From Chlorogloeopsis sp038404745 (GTDB lineage: Bacteria; Cyanobacteriota; Cyanobacteriia; Cyanobacteriales; Nostocaceae), in the NCBI RefSeq assembly GCF_038404745.2, contig NZ_JAYKTT020000049.1, positions 1 to 64,000 on the forward strand: a stretch of 64,000 bases of DNA, written 5' to 3'. Shown here piece by piece: positions 25,530 through 35,409 of this stretch (its first letter is position 1; every line of letters begins with the position of its first letter). The notes under the pieces were generated by a model, which was given only the letters and a program-made list of their open reading frames with translations, made no database searches and was not told the DNA's origin. The position numbers and the translations under genes were made by a program.

Positions 25530-26450
25530 CTATTCTCCCCAAGAGCGTTGCTGTCCTAGTCTGAGTAAACGGTCATTTAAGGCGATTCTTCCTAATTCAG
25601 AAATAACCTCAACTGGAACACCAACAGATGTAGCTGCTTCTGGGATTGTTACTCTGCTATTTCGCAACAGAGATAAAACTTGCTGCATTTTAAGAACAAC
25701 TGGATCGCTTTTGTTGGTGTAACCCCGATTAATAGCAATTCTCAGCCCGGTTTCAATATCATCTACTCTAGCTCTGCGATTTTTATCTATCAATAGTGTC
25801 TGCTGTCCAGCGATTGCGCTACTTTCAGAAGCCACTTTGCGTCTACGTGCAGTTCTGGGGGCGATGCCTTCTCTTCTCCTGTTGGAGACGCTATGCGTAG
25901 CTTGCTTAAGCGTAGGGGTACGAGAGGCTGCGCCAACGCCAACGGCAACGTCTTCTGGTGCGTCCGCTATGCGTAGCTTGCTTCCCCTTGGGGGTACGAT
26001 CAACGCATTTGCAATCTGAATACCTACATACCCAGTGTTTCTACGCACTGGGACAATATCGAAGTTATAGAGTCGCTTTTGTCCCGCTTGGTCTACAGTT
26101 TGGACAAGTAAGTTAGTAATGGCAGTAGTGGTAGCCCCTGGAAACTTTAACGGTTGGATTGCCCTCAGAAAGATGGTTGTAGCGCGTCCGCTTTTTAAAT
26201 CCGTATCTGTGGTGTAGACGAGTCGTGAAGGGTCTGCTACCAAAATGTAGGCGATCACCTCGTCGGTTTGAGTGAAGCTAATAGGCGTAGCACGTCCTGG
26301 AGTAATTTGAACCTGAATTCTGTTGTTTGCAGCCATATCCCGTTCAATCAAGCGATATGCAGGAGTTTGTGCTTGTGCCTGTACAACAGGTATCGTCACC
26401 CCAAATAGTATTGTAGTGCTAGTAATAATAAGAGTGGCAAATAGTTTCAT
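25530..26450 (-). CDS. T4SS outer-ring component, VirB9/TrbG-like
   Basis: A 306-residue exported protein: signal peptide in the first 28 residues (ATLIITSTTILFGV, cleavage after AQA), then a beta-rich domain with RIQVQITPGRATPISFTQTD and a strand pattern like the VirB9 N-terminal domain. It is the last gene of the T4SS operon, after the VirB10-like gene. VirB9 forms the outer-membrane core ring with VirB10 and VirB7. Residues 151-198 derive from a GC-rich repeat inserted in frame. The assignment is mostly by context and fold style. Confidence 0.6.
   Translation of the reverse strand: MKLFATLIITSTTILFGVTIPVVQAQAQTPAYRLIERDMAANNRIQVQITPGRATPISFTQTDEVIAYILVADPSRLVYTTDTDLKSGRATTIFLRAIQPLKFPGATTTAITNLLVQTVDQAGQKRLYNFDIVPVRRNTGYVGIQIANALIVPPRGSKLRIADAPEDVAVGVGAASRTPTLKQATHSVSNRRREGIAPRTARRRKVASESSAIAGQQTLLIDKNRRARVDDIETGLRIAINRGYTNKSDPVVLKMQQVLSLLRNSRVTIPEAATSVGVPVEVISELGRIALNDRLLRLGQQRSWGE
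25857..25998. repeat. Composite GC-rich repeat inserted in the VirB9-like gene
   Basis: A 140-base chain of repeat modules, including two copies of GCTATGCGTAGCTTGCTT (25890-25907 and 25967-25984), keeps the reading frame open and adds about 47 arginine/alanine-rich residues between the N-terminal domain and the C-terminal part of the protein. Confidence 0.7.
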
Positions 26451-26722
26451 ACCAATGAAAGAATTTTGAACTAGAAGTTTTGACTTATAGGCTGTTCTAG
26501 TAATCTCAAAGATTAAGTTGTAGAACGTTCAGTTTGTATCTATTCAATAGCCAGGATGCTGTATATGAATTGATTCCAATTTGTTTGAATTTTAAGCATT
26601 GGTGAATCAGGGGATGATTTCGTCCAATTTGTCAGGAATTTTCAATGGTTTCAACCGCCAATTCATCCCGCATTTATGCAACGCCGAATTTTAAATTGCT
26701 GACTACCCGCACTAAATTGGTA

Positions 26723-28342
26723 TCATCGTTCAACTTTTAAAAAACTATTGACGACAACGGAGACTTCTGTACCTTCAGATAAAAACTGGATATTTGGGCG
26801 TTGTAGTAATTCCTGCACTGCTTGGTCAGAGCGTCTAGACAGACGTTCACTGACTGGACTAAAAAAGCCTTCTAGGGCCGCCGCCCAAATCTGAGGATTA
26901 GAGTTACTAGTAATAGTACTTTGGTTAAAAGTGCCACTAGAAACAACAGTGCTAGATTGAGTGCGGGGCTGATTCACTATGCTTCCTACCTTACCCAAAC
27001 TACTGAGTAATCCAACTAACAAATCTTGTTGGGCAATATCTGTCCCCACATCATTCAGCTTTTTAGCAATTAACGGTTGCTGTCTTCGACCGCGAATTAA
27101 CAGAGTCTCAGCTGGGATGGTTTCCTGTTTGACTGTGCCTTGGGAGTCAGGGTAAATAAGCGCGATCGCACTAGCAGATACCAAGTTATTCTTTTTACCT
27201 ACTGCCACTGTTTTCGTTACTAAAACAGTACCAGCCGGGAGTGCCACCGTGCCATCTGTGGCTGTGAGAGGTTTGGTTAACTCAATAGCAAAGCGATCGC
27301 TCTTATTATTTCCTTCCTGATCCCAAATCATCGGCATGATAATTCTACCTGGGGCAGATGTACCTAGTGCTACCTCTTTAGTTTCCCCTACATTTGGAGG
27401 TACAGGGGTACGATTTAAGATACCTACCATTCCTGGAGTCAAGTTATCAGTTTTACTGTCAGTGCTTTTGGAGCCAATTAAAACTGTTTGAATACCAGGG
27501 TCTTCGGGAGTGGAAATGGATGCCCTAGCTGTTGGTTTCGAGGCTGTGGGAGTTTGAGTGTTAACTACAATTTCTGACTGAGTTTCAGCTACTTTAGAGT
27601 TACCAATTTGCGACTGTCCCAAGCTAGCTAGTTGGTTCCACTTCTGGAAAGGATCGACATTACTTTCAGGCTGTCGTATTGGTGGTGAAGCTTGATAACT
27701 TACAGGATTGGGAGAAATATACCGCACTACTGGGGGCGCAGGTTGAGAAATTCTGACAGGAGTTATTGGTGTTATGCGTGATGCAGGAGTTGTGCGCGGT
27801 GAAAAAGTCTGAGGAGATGGCGTTGGTTTGGGTTTATTTTGTAAGGTTGGATTTGGGGATTTAGCAGCAACAGGTTCTACTTTAAGTTGTTGCCGTTGGT
27901 CTTGAAACGCTAATCTGCTTTTAAGTTCGGCAGATTCATCCAAAACTGGTTCGCCTGTTGGAGATGGAGTAGGAGTTTGCACTACTTGTTTGACAGGAGG
28001 TTTAGGTTGGAGAAATCCAAACCAGAGCAGTGCTACAGAGCCAATAACCATTCCGACTAAGCCAACTACCGAACCTAGTCGCACACTAGGTTTTTCTGCT
28101 AAAGGTCGCTCTACCGCTCCTTCTGCATCTTGTTTCAAGCGATATTCTTCGGAAATGAGGTTACTTGCGGTAGGGTTATAACCTGCCAACAACTGCTCCT
28201 CTTCAGGGCTGATATCATCATCAGCGACCAAAGTGGCTTGGGTAGAGCGATGATTGCCGTTAGTACTGTTAAATTCCGGCGAATAATCAGCAGAATTTTC
28301 GTTTAGGTAGTCAAATTCATGGTTTTGATTTGAATTGGTCAT
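26723..28342 (-). CDS. T4SS core component, VirB10/TrbI-like
   Basis: A 539-residue protein with the VirB10 layout: cytoplasmic N-terminus, one membrane segment near residues 92-110 (SVVGLVGMVIGSVALLWFGF), a long proline-rich periplasmic linker (residues 115-260), and a C-terminal beta-barrel domain containing LTATDGTVALPAGTVLVTK and a second strand set. VirB10 spans inner and outer membranes and gates the channel. It sits 17 bases after the VirB8-like gene in the operon, with an AAGGAAAAGGG site before the ATG. Confidence 0.82.
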   Translation of the reverse strand: MTNSNQNHEFDYLNENSADYSPEFNSTNGNHRSTQATLVADDDISPEEEQLLAGYNPTASNLISEEYRLKQDAEGAVERPLAEKPSVRLGSVVGLVGMVIGSVALLWFGFLQPKPPVKQVVQTPTPSPTGEPVLDESAELKSRLAFQDQRQQLKVEPVAAKSPNPTLQNKPKPTPSPQTFSPRTTPASRITPITPVRISQPAPPVVRYISPNPVSYQASPPIRQPESNVDPFQKWNQLASLGQSQIGNSKVAETQSEIVVNTQTPTASKPTARASISTPEDPGIQTVLIGSKSTDSKTDNLTPGMVGILNRTPVPPNVGETKEVALGTSAPGRIIMPMIWDQEGNNKSDRFAIELTKPLTATDGTVALPAGTVLVTKTVAVGKKNNLVSASAIALIYPDSQGTVKQETIPAETLLIRGRRQQPLIAKKLNDVGTDIAQQDLLVGLLSSLGKVGSIVNQPRTQSSTVVSSGTFNQSTITSNSNPQIWAAALEGFFSPVSERLSRRSDQAVQELLQRPNIQFLSEGTEVSVVVNSFLKVER

Positions 28343-28359
28343 AATTCTACCCTTTTCCT

Positions 28360-29091
28360 TTAGCGTCGTTGCTGAGAATTGAACTCAACCATCTTGGTAA
28401 TTTGCAGTCCAGACGATCGCACTTCATAAATTTTCTGTTCTACCAGGGGGGCATCTTTACTTAAAGGAGATCGGGGAATCTCTACTGCTTGGACGGTAAA
28501 TGTGCGGTTAAAAGGAATACGCTCATCTCTACCAGTAGTGCGGTCAACTAAAATGCGGGTAGCAATCATGTCTATTTCCCATTCCCCAGGTCGTACTGCT
28601 CTTGGTTCTGACAGATAGGAAATAATAGTGGTGCTACGCAGCTGACCTGAAAAGAAGCTAGTAGGAACTAATTCCGCAATCTTCGGTAGAGAAGCTTTGG
28701 CAAATTCCGGTTCTAGCAGCAGGGAAGCAAACCAAGTATTTGTGGGAATGCGCCCATTTCTACCAACTTGAATGCCTTGGTCTGGTTGATTAGTGCCAGT
28801 GAGTTTGTCATCCCAGTTAAATGTTAGAGTTGTCCAGTCACTAACTACCTTTTGAATTACAGCTGGATAACGCCAGTTACGGTCTTGCTCAGAAATGTAG
28901 ATTGTCTGGCCATTTACCAACTGGGCAAAAGTCGTCTTGCGATCGACAATTTTATTGACCCTGAAAGCGGTGAATAGAGTCAACAAAAATATCAAACCGT
29001 TAAATGCAGTTAGGCAGATAAAGCAAACAGCTAAGAGGTTTTTGGCTTCTGGAAGCAATGGAGCTTGAAGTCGTTTAATTTGCAGAGTCAT
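28360..29091 (-). CDS. T4SS inner-membrane component, VirB8/TrbF-like
   Basis: A 243-residue protein with one N-terminal membrane helix (about residues 18-45, LLAVCFICLTAFNGLIFLL) and a periplasmic domain with an NTF2-like strand/helix pattern ending VDRTTGRDERIPFNRTFTVQ. This is the topology of VirB8, a scaffold of the inner-membrane complex. It lies between the VirB6-like and VirB10-like genes, the expected neighbours. Sequence similarity alone would not be decisive; order and topology support the call. Confidence 0.65.
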   Translation of the reverse strand: MTLQIKRLQAPLLPEAKNLLAVCFICLTAFNGLIFLLTLFTAFRVNKIVDRKTTFAQLVNGQTIYISEQDRNWRYPAVIQKVVSDWTTLTFNWDDKLTGTNQPDQGIQVGRNGRIPTNTWFASLLLEPEFAKASLPKIAELVPTSFFSGQLRSTTIISYLSEPRAVRPGEWEIDMIATRILVDRTTGRDERIPFNRTFTVQAVEIPRSPLSKDAPLVEQKIYEVRSSGLQITKMVEFNSQQRR

Positions 29092-29183
29092 ACCAAATTG
29101 GCATAAGTAGTATTGTTTGAAAATCCACCGAACAGCCTTGTGTTAAAGGTTTTTAATCTAAAATCCAAAATCCAAAATTGGTA

Positions 29184-30302
29184 TTACCCCCTGCGGAGTA
29201 AAGCAATACTGGTTGCAGTTCCAATGGCACTGCTAAAAATATCGATTAAGCCTTTGACATTGGCAGAAATACCGTTATAAATCGCCATTCCCCCACCTCC
29301 AGCTATCAATACCGCCAAAACTGGTGCAAAGATGCTCAGGAAACATAAAAATGCGACATCAGATGCTAATTCAGCGCCAGATTTCACCAGCACAACGGCT
29401 GCTAAACCCACTAAAATGTTGTAACCAAGTTGAACACCAAACAAGGAAATAAACCCTGTCAGCCACGCCCAAATAGGACGACCTTGTAATGGCAGTAAAG
29501 ATAAACCAACTGCGATCGGTGCAAATAATGCTGTCAGCAACAGAGCAGCTTCCAAAATATTTACAAAGCCCCATTGCAGGGCATAGAGGATAAAGCGAAT
29601 GATGGGGATGGCAGTATCTCGAAACACACTACCTGGATCATTGGCAAACTGAACAGCAGTACCAATTTGACCAGGTAAAGTTCTATTCCAGAGAAAACTA
29701 CCAAAATCTCGTAGTGGTTGGAGTGGAGATTTTGCTTGCTCTTCAGCTTTGGTAACAATTGCCTGTGCCTGGGCTTGCTTTGAGTTCCAACATTCAACTA
29801 ACTCTGTACCGACTTTTCCTTGACATTCGCTATAGAGGTTTTCTAGCTGTTGTCTAGCGATACTGCTAATTGCCACATTGGTAATAGCATCTCGAAATGT
29901 TAGTTCACCAACTTGAAGCTGAAGAACGCTTTGCACTTGGTTGTAAGCGAAGCCTCGGATAACAGTAATTGTCTTCGCCAGCATATTGCCGTTAGCCCCC
30001 AAGAAAATCATAATCACGATGGGCCAAACAAAGATTGATGCCAGTTCTGACCATGATTGTTTTTCAATGATTTCCTTGCCAGTGGTTAGCGCCACAAATA
30101 AGATGCTGGCGGCTCCCAAGGTGATGCCCAATTTAATCAAGCCAATCCATAATGCTGAACCGAGCGGATCTAAAGTAACTAGCCAGACGGTATTCCACGA
30201 CTCAACTGTGGCGCGAGAAAGTTCTAAAGAACTGGAGATAATTTCTAGGGCATCGGATTCTCCGCCTGTTACTGGAAATGATTGAGCAATAATGTGGATC
30301 AT
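29184..30302 (-). CDS. T4SS polytopic membrane protein, VirB6/TrbL-like
   Basis: A 372-residue protein with six or more membrane helices (around 50-75, 90-110, 235-262, 278-300, 310-330, 335-360) separated by a soluble loop of about 100 residues (130-225). It is glycine-rich near the C-terminus (VLIAGGGGMAIYNG). VirB6/TrbL proteins form the inner-membrane part of the channel. Position in the operon, size and topology agree with this role. Confidence 0.65.
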   Translation of the reverse strand: MIHIIAQSFPVTGGESDALEIISSSLELSRATVESWNTVWLVTLDPLGSALWIGLIKLGITLGAASILFVALTTGKEIIEKQSWSELASIFVWPIVIMIFLGANGNMLAKTITVIRGFAYNQVQSVLQLQVGELTFRDAITNVAISSIARQQLENLYSECQGKVGTELVECWNSKQAQAQAIVTKAEEQAKSPLQPLRDFGSFLWNRTLPGQIGTAVQFANDPGSVFRDTAIPIIRFILYALQWGFVNILEAALLLTALFAPIAVGLSLLPLQGRPIWAWLTGFISLFGVQLGYNILVGLAAVVLVKSGAELASDVAFLCFLSIFAPVLAVLIAGGGGMAIYNGISANVKGLIDIFSSAIGTATSIALLRRG

Positions 30303-30612
30303 GAGTGTCGAAAGCGTTAGCGATCGCAGCTAAAATTGACAGGACTTACGGATAAAGAATAAGTTCGCGGATCATCCCATTGCCGCAGCCTCTCGTAGAG
30401 AAGGGAAGACACGAAGAAATGGAAGGTTTTGCGTAAGTTGTAATTGATTTACAATGTCTAATTAATTACTTAGAGCTAGTACAGCACGACATAAATAAAC
30501 CAACCATAGCCGTACTCTTAAAACTTGCTAGTAAATAGCTAAAAAGGTTGATTAATCAGCTTTTTGACTTTTGACTTCACGGCGGTACTAGCTCTAAGAT
30601 TCCAATTGGTAG
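30303..30612. other. Gap inside the T4SS operon
   Basis: No gene is visible. A short GC-rich repeat lies at about 30375-30405 and a 130-base element with 14-base inverted ends at 30469-30598. The VirB5-like gene upstream and the VirB6-like gene downstream are on the same strand, so the material appears to have been inserted into the operon. Confidence 0.5.
30469..30598. mobile_element. MITE-like element with 14-base terminal inverted repeats
   Basis: CTTAGAGCTAGTAC at the left end is matched perfectly by GTACTAGCTCTAAG at the right end, enclosing about 100 AT-rich bases without coding potential. No target duplication is evident. It could be a miniature transposable element or a large imperfect hairpin. 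Confidence 0.4.
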
Positions 30613-31431
30613 CTACTGCTTGTCAGAACCAAGGGTAATGCCACCAGGCATGATCAATAACCCCGCCTGTTGAGTGGCAGCATTACCTGCGGCAACACTC
30701 TTACGGCGATCGGCAGTATTGATGGCTGAAAGTTCCTTGGCTGTTTGAGCGGTTAAGGTGTTACTTAATGCCCTGTCAATGCGTGCTTGCTGGGCTTCAA
30801 TAAGCATCCGCTCGTTGACGCGACTGGTAAGGGCAGTCTGTTGGGATAGGTTTTGCAAAATCTGTTGGGTAACATCTAAACTTTGGGATTCCTCACCCAA
30901 GCTGACGCTTTCTTGAGTATCTTGTTGAGTAGCTTGCTTAATTTGAGCCATCTGACTTTGGGCTGTTTGGCTCAAAGTAGCCTGATTAGCGATCTCTGTG
31001 GCAACTGTTCTAGTAGCATATTTACCAAGGTCTTCACGGATACCATAAGAGCTTTGACCATTGGTTTTGTTCTCCAAAGTTTCAGACAGCACGGTGCCAG
31101 GGTCGTTGTTGGCTGAACCGTTCATGATTCCTGCCAAAACTTTGTTTAAATCGGGAATTTGAATTGCACCCAAGGCAGAATTAAGCAGATTGCCAAGAGG
31201 ATTAAATAGGTCATTTTGAGCGAAATTTTTGACATCTCCCACAAAATCATTGATTTGAGATGCTGTGTCTGAGGTGAAAATACTATTACCAGTAGTTTTG
31301 TTACTAACAGCAGCAGCTACTGGATCTCGACCGTTGTCTTGAGTACGAGCAAGGGCTGGACTGGCGATAGAACCAAGTTCCAAAATTAGAATCAGTGCCA
31401 TCAATCTGATAAAGGTAAGTTTAGATTTCAT
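30613..31431 (-). CDS. T4SS periplasmic/pilus-associated protein, VirB5/TrbJ-like
   Basis: A 272-residue protein with a signal peptide (LTFIRLMALILILELGSIAS, cleavage near ALA) and a mature region of long helices rich in Q, A, S and T (QTAQSQMAQIKQATQQDTQE). This matches the helical, secreted VirB5/TrbJ type that associates with the pilus. A strong AAGGAGG site precedes the ATG. It lies between the VirB4-like and VirB6-like genes, the usual place. The C-terminus carries a hydrophobic LLIMPGGITLG stretch. Confidence 0.65.
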   Translation of the reverse strand: MKSKLTFIRLMALILILELGSIASPALARTQDNGRDPVAAAVSNKTTGNSIFTSDTASQINDFVGDVKNFAQNDLFNPLGNLLNSALGAIQIPDLNKVLAGIMNGSANNDPGTVLSETLENKTNGQSSYGIREDLGKYATRTVATEIANQATLSQTAQSQMAQIKQATQQDTQESVSLGEESQSLDVTQQILQNLSQQTALTSRVNERMLIEAQQARIDRALSNTLTAQTAKELSAINTADRRKSVAAGNAATQQAGLLIMPGGITLGSDKQ

Positions 31432-31464
31432 GATTTACCCTCCTTAATGCAGTTTTTAGATATA

Positions 31465-34400
31465 TCAACTTGCAATCAGGCTACTTTCAGCCTGTTGGCC
31501 ATCGTTACTCTCTTGGCGATCGCCTTTTCCTTGCAGAGATGCTCTGCTTTGGTAGGGCTTGTCCGCAGGACTTACGGCTGGGCGTACCCAATCGCGCAAT
31601 GCTGCGGTTTGATCTATCTCTTGACCAATATGCTTAAACCCTTTGTTTTCCTTCAAAGCAGGAATGTAAGCATCGGTAAACGCTCTTAGTCCTAACAGGT
31701 TGCCTTTGGGGGTATCTGGATACTGAGCCATCACCCGTTCTCGTGCTTCCCGTTCATCCTGGTTATTGGCAACACTGGCCAGCATCATTTCGCCAGGATA
31801 AAAGCGGGTACGCCAGAATCTACCACCTGTTTCTACTAGCCAACAGGAATAAAGGTCGCTGGTACGGGGCAAAAATGCTTCAGTCGCATTCTGACTGATA
31901 ATATTGACGGGATAGCTCAGATACTGTTGGAAAGAAGCAATACCGCTACTGGTAATACGTCCAGTAATCCGATAGGTCATGTTCTGCATAATTTGAGCGC
32001 CTGTCGAACACTCGCAAATGGTATCCGGGTCTTGGGACAACAGCAGAACAGCAATGCCTTCTTTCCTTCCCGTGGCACAGGTTTCGCCTATAATCTGGGC
32101 AAAGCCATCTTTACGTAACAATACGGAAAGCTCATCGCCAATAAACAAACTTTTAGGATGGGATAGTGCATTACGGATACAGGCACTATGGGCGTTAATT
32201 GCCATCAAGTAAGCATCCTGTTCGTTACTCAATCCACTGAGGGCAAAGAATTTAATCGCCGGTAATGGGGAAAAAGTGCTGGGACGAGCGATCGCTTTCC
32301 CCAATCTAGATGCGAGTAAAGCACTAACCTGATTCTGGATTTGGTTGAGTGCCTGTCGGTCAATTTCTTCAAAGGATCTCAGATTAAGGCACTCTCTAGT
32401 GCAGAACTTGACGAAATCTGGTAGCGTGGGTATCTGCTGCCATTCTGGTGAAAGCCACCCCATCTCAAAGGCTTGGTTGTAGCGAGTAATAATTTCTGAG
32501 TCTTTTAAAAATACGTCCAAAGCTTTGACTAGCAAGGCATCAACCCGTTGAGCTAGATGAGGATTTTTGACTTTACCCATTGCGATCGCTGTTAATGCTT
32601 TGCGAATAAAGTCCTTCCAAGATTCCATGCGCCGTTCCCGTTCTGACTTGTCGAACCGTCGCAAATCTGGCGGTTCCAGTAGGTTACTGCTGCCACTGGA
32701 AATATCGTAATATGCTCCTTGCTCGCCTAAAAGCTCAATTGCCGTTTTGAAAGTGCTGTTACCACTGGCAGAGATATCCATACCAACAACGGGAATATTG
32801 TTCGCTAATGCCTCTAGAGCAAAGCGCCATCCCAAAACGCTCTTTCCTGAGCCGGAAGTACCTGTAATTAGAGCGCGTCCAATCTGCTGGTGAAATAAGT
32901 CAACATAAATAGGCTTGCCACCACGACTGGTAAGGAATTCCACACCTTGTTTATCGATGTTTTTGGGGACAGTTAGGGGCATGATTCCAGCCACAGTATG
33001 AGTATCTAAAGTTATTCTGCGTTCGCTGAGATTGCCTCCGTGCAGCAACCATTTGCAGGTAATCGGTAGGGTTTGCAGCCAAATTTCCCAAGCAATATTA
33101 CGCTCTCGAATTACTTTGGCAGTCTCAAAACTGTTAGCCAATAAGTTGCAAGCGTGGGTTAACTCTTGGGCACTGTGACGATAAACTAGAAATACAGGCG
33201 CACAGTGCAACGCTTTTGTCCCTTCATAAAGTCGTCGCTGGGCTTCAAAGGATTCCTCCTGTTTGATTTCCGCTCCAACGTCGCGTCCCTGTCCTTTGGT
33301 TATGGCTAAAGTACGGGCTGTTTTGGATTGTTTTGCCTGACGCGCCAGGTTGTCTTGGATGAAGAAGTCGTTGCTGCGGCTGATTTCAATCCAAGCTTCT
33401 GTATCGTGGACGTAGCTGGAAGCAAGGATTTTCCAAACCCACTTTAGCTGCTCTTGGGCATTAGACCAACCGACGGGGGGATCTGTTACGACCACGACTC
33501 CACAAACCTTGCTTTTACCTGTGAGGTAAACTCGGTCATGATCTCCCCGATGTTCGGGACAAGCAGAACGTCCCTGTTGTCCTTCAATTAGTAATGTACA
33601 AATATGTTTGTCGGTAGTTAGGGTTTCTGTTAACTCCAGTCCCGTCTCAGTCTCCTTCAATGTGATGACTTGAGGAATAGGAGGTGCCGCACCCTCATTA
33701 AATCGATTCCAAAGCCACTGCCACAAATCTGTAGCATTGCAAGGTGTTACTTCTAACCCAATTTTGGTATTGAGCAGCAATTCCCACTGAATGAATCCTT
33801 GCTGAAACCCTTGCAGTAAGAGCTTTTTGAAAAACTCTTCTTGGTAAATGCGTTTGTTCCCTGTAATCAATTCAACTGCCCAAGAGCCAAATTTTCTACA
33901 TTTTTCAATCAGTCCACCCACAAAATCCTTGTGCTGTGAACCAGCTTCATCATCGCTCGTCCAAGTACAGAAGGCGATTTGGTTCCAGATTTGGCGAGAA
34001 CCTGCTTCCTTGAGTTGTTCCACCCGCAATTGCTCGTTGCGAAGCAGCACAGAAACTGGTTTCAAGTGGCAATCGTCTGCTAAGGCAGTAAGCGGGGTTT
34101 GGCGTTTGTGAGGTACTCCCTTGGTAGAGCCTGTCTGTAGGGAATATGACTCAGTATCATCACTATAACAGCCTGTACAAAAGGTAATTTTTTCACCGGG
34201 GGGTAGTTCTTTCAAACCCTCTTCGATAGAGTGGGCAAATTCGCTGACCTCATTTTCATGGAGTATGTCATGCAGTCCAGCGATGTGGAACCCAAACACG
34301 AGTTGATACTGAGAGTTGCCTTTATCCAATAACAGGGCAGCTACTTCACGATCATCCTTCTTAATTTCTGCAATACAGCAGATGTTTACCTCATTTTGGA

Positions 34401-34812
34401 AGGGCATGAGCTTACTTTTGCCTCCATATTGATTCGGTACAATCAGCGGCTTGAATCGGATTTGCACTTGCGAGTCTGCATAACGCCGACGCACCCACCA
34501 GGGTCGATATTCGGGAATTGGTGAGATGTAAATACTGTTACTATTGCACCACTCTGTTCCCGGTGGATTACGCCATCGATCTAAAAACTGATGGGGCTGT
34601 TTGCCTGTGAGAATCCACCAACTGATAATTAGCCAGAATGAGGTGGCAAAGAACCAACCCATACCCAAACTGAGTAAACCATTGGTGAGAACATAGCAAA
34701 CTACAATGATGGCAATCCAAGGAAGTAGCTGTTCAGCCGGAATTGGCCCAATGCTGGCTTGCTTGCCTAGAATCCGATTGACTTTGATGAATTCTCGATT
34801 GTCTTGTGCCAT
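31465..34812 (-). CDS. T4SS ATPase, VirB4/TrbE-like, with fused PrgI-like membrane domain
   Basis: An 1115-residue ATPase. The N-terminal 90 residues contain two membrane helices in a PrgI/VirB3-like domain (LLPWIAIIVVCYVLTNGLL), then a long middle domain and a RecA-like C-terminal domain with Walker A GTSGSGKS at about 650 and Walker B-like SLFIGDELSVL. VirB4 powers pilus assembly and transfer. The fusion of the VirB3/TrbD-type part to VirB4 occurs in cyanobacterial-type systems. The last 40 or so residues come from a GC-rich repeat (nt 31540-31600) and are probably not functional. Confidence 0.85.
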   Translation of the reverse strand: MAQDNREFIKVNRILGKQASIGPIPAEQLLPWIAIIVVCYVLTNGLLSLGMGWFFATSFWLIISWWILTGKQPHQFLDRWRNPPGTEWCNSNSIYISPIPEYRPWWVRRRYADSQVQIRFKPLIVPNQYGGKSKLMPFQNEVNICCIAEIKKDDREVAALLLDKGNSQYQLVFGFHIAGLHDILHENEVSEFAHSIEEGLKELPPGEKITFCTGCYSDDTESYSLQTGSTKGVPHKRQTPLTALADDCHLKPVSVLLRNEQLRVEQLKEAGSRQIWNQIAFCTWTSDDEAGSQHKDFVGGLIEKCRKFGSWAVELITGNKRIYQEEFFKKLLLQGFQQGFIQWELLLNTKIGLEVTPCNATDLWQWLWNRFNEGAAPPIPQVITLKETETGLELTETLTTDKHICTLLIEGQQGRSACPEHRGDHDRVYLTGKSKVCGVVVVTDPPVGWSNAQEQLKWVWKILASSYVHDTEAWIEISRSNDFFIQDNLARQAKQSKTARTLAITKGQGRDVGAEIKQEESFEAQRRLYEGTKALHCAPVFLVYRHSAQELTHACNLLANSFETAKVIRERNIAWEIWLQTLPITCKWLLHGGNLSERRITLDTHTVAGIMPLTVPKNIDKQGVEFLTSRGGKPIYVDLFHQQIGRALITGTSGSGKSVLGWRFALEALANNIPVVGMDISASGNSTFKTAIELLGEQGAYYDISSGSSNLLEPPDLRRFDKSERERRMESWKDFIRKALTAIAMGKVKNPHLAQRVDALLVKALDVFLKDSEIITRYNQAFEMGWLSPEWQQIPTLPDFVKFCTRECLNLRSFEEIDRQALNQIQNQVSALLASRLGKAIARPSTFSPLPAIKFFALSGLSNEQDAYLMAINAHSACIRNALSHPKSLFIGDELSVLLRKDGFAQIIGETCATGRKEGIAVLLLSQDPDTICECSTGAQIMQNMTYRITGRITSSGIASFQQYLSYPVNIISQNATEAFLPRTSDLYSCWLVETGGRFWRTRFYPGEMMLASVANNQDEREARERVMAQYPDTPKGNLLGLRAFTDAYIPALKENKGFKHIGQEIDQTAALRDWVRPAVSPADKPYQSRASLQGKGDRQESNDGQQAESSLIAS

Positions 34813-35409
34813 ATTTTTGTAATTCTCTGGTGCTGCATTAGTAGTCAGTCAACCAAGAAGTGACAAGTTAAGATAAGGGATAAAGGGGAGAATAAGATTT
34901 TTCTTCTTGTCATAAACCTCTCAAAGTTGCTTTGACGAACTATTAGCAGGATTTTTCAGCTTTTCCAAAATTTCTCAATAACTGACACCGCCCAAATTTT
35001 CTGAACAATATGTTATGAATCTGCCATCTTTGACAGCCCTATTTAACAAGAAATAATTCAGGAGTCATGAGTCAGAAGTCATGCTGAATTATGTAGGAGT
35101 GGTAGATGAATGGTGAAACACTACACTAAATCTGCATAAGCTGTCGCGTCTTTACTTTTCCAAAACATTCTCGATATATCAAGGGTTACGGTTGACAAAA
35201 AGTGCAAATTGTATGTGCGACAGCTTATTGAGTGGTCAAGTTTCATAGTGGCGAGTCTAAGAGGAAAGTGACGCTACTTAGTAGTTAACAGATACCAACT
35301 GCGGGGGCTGCCGTTGCGACTTTCCGCGCTCATCCCCCACTGATGAATTCTGACGAATATTTTCTGACTTCTGAATTTTTATTTAGTGGGTATAAAATTC
35401 AAGTTGGGT
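34813..35409. other. 600-base gap inside the T4SS operon
   Basis: No open frame with a ribosome-binding site or recognisable family was found on either strand. The region is AT-rich with a GC-rich patch at about 35300-35340. It separates the pilin-like gene from the VirB4 gene and may hold a second promoter or the remains of a deleted gene. Confidence 0.5.
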
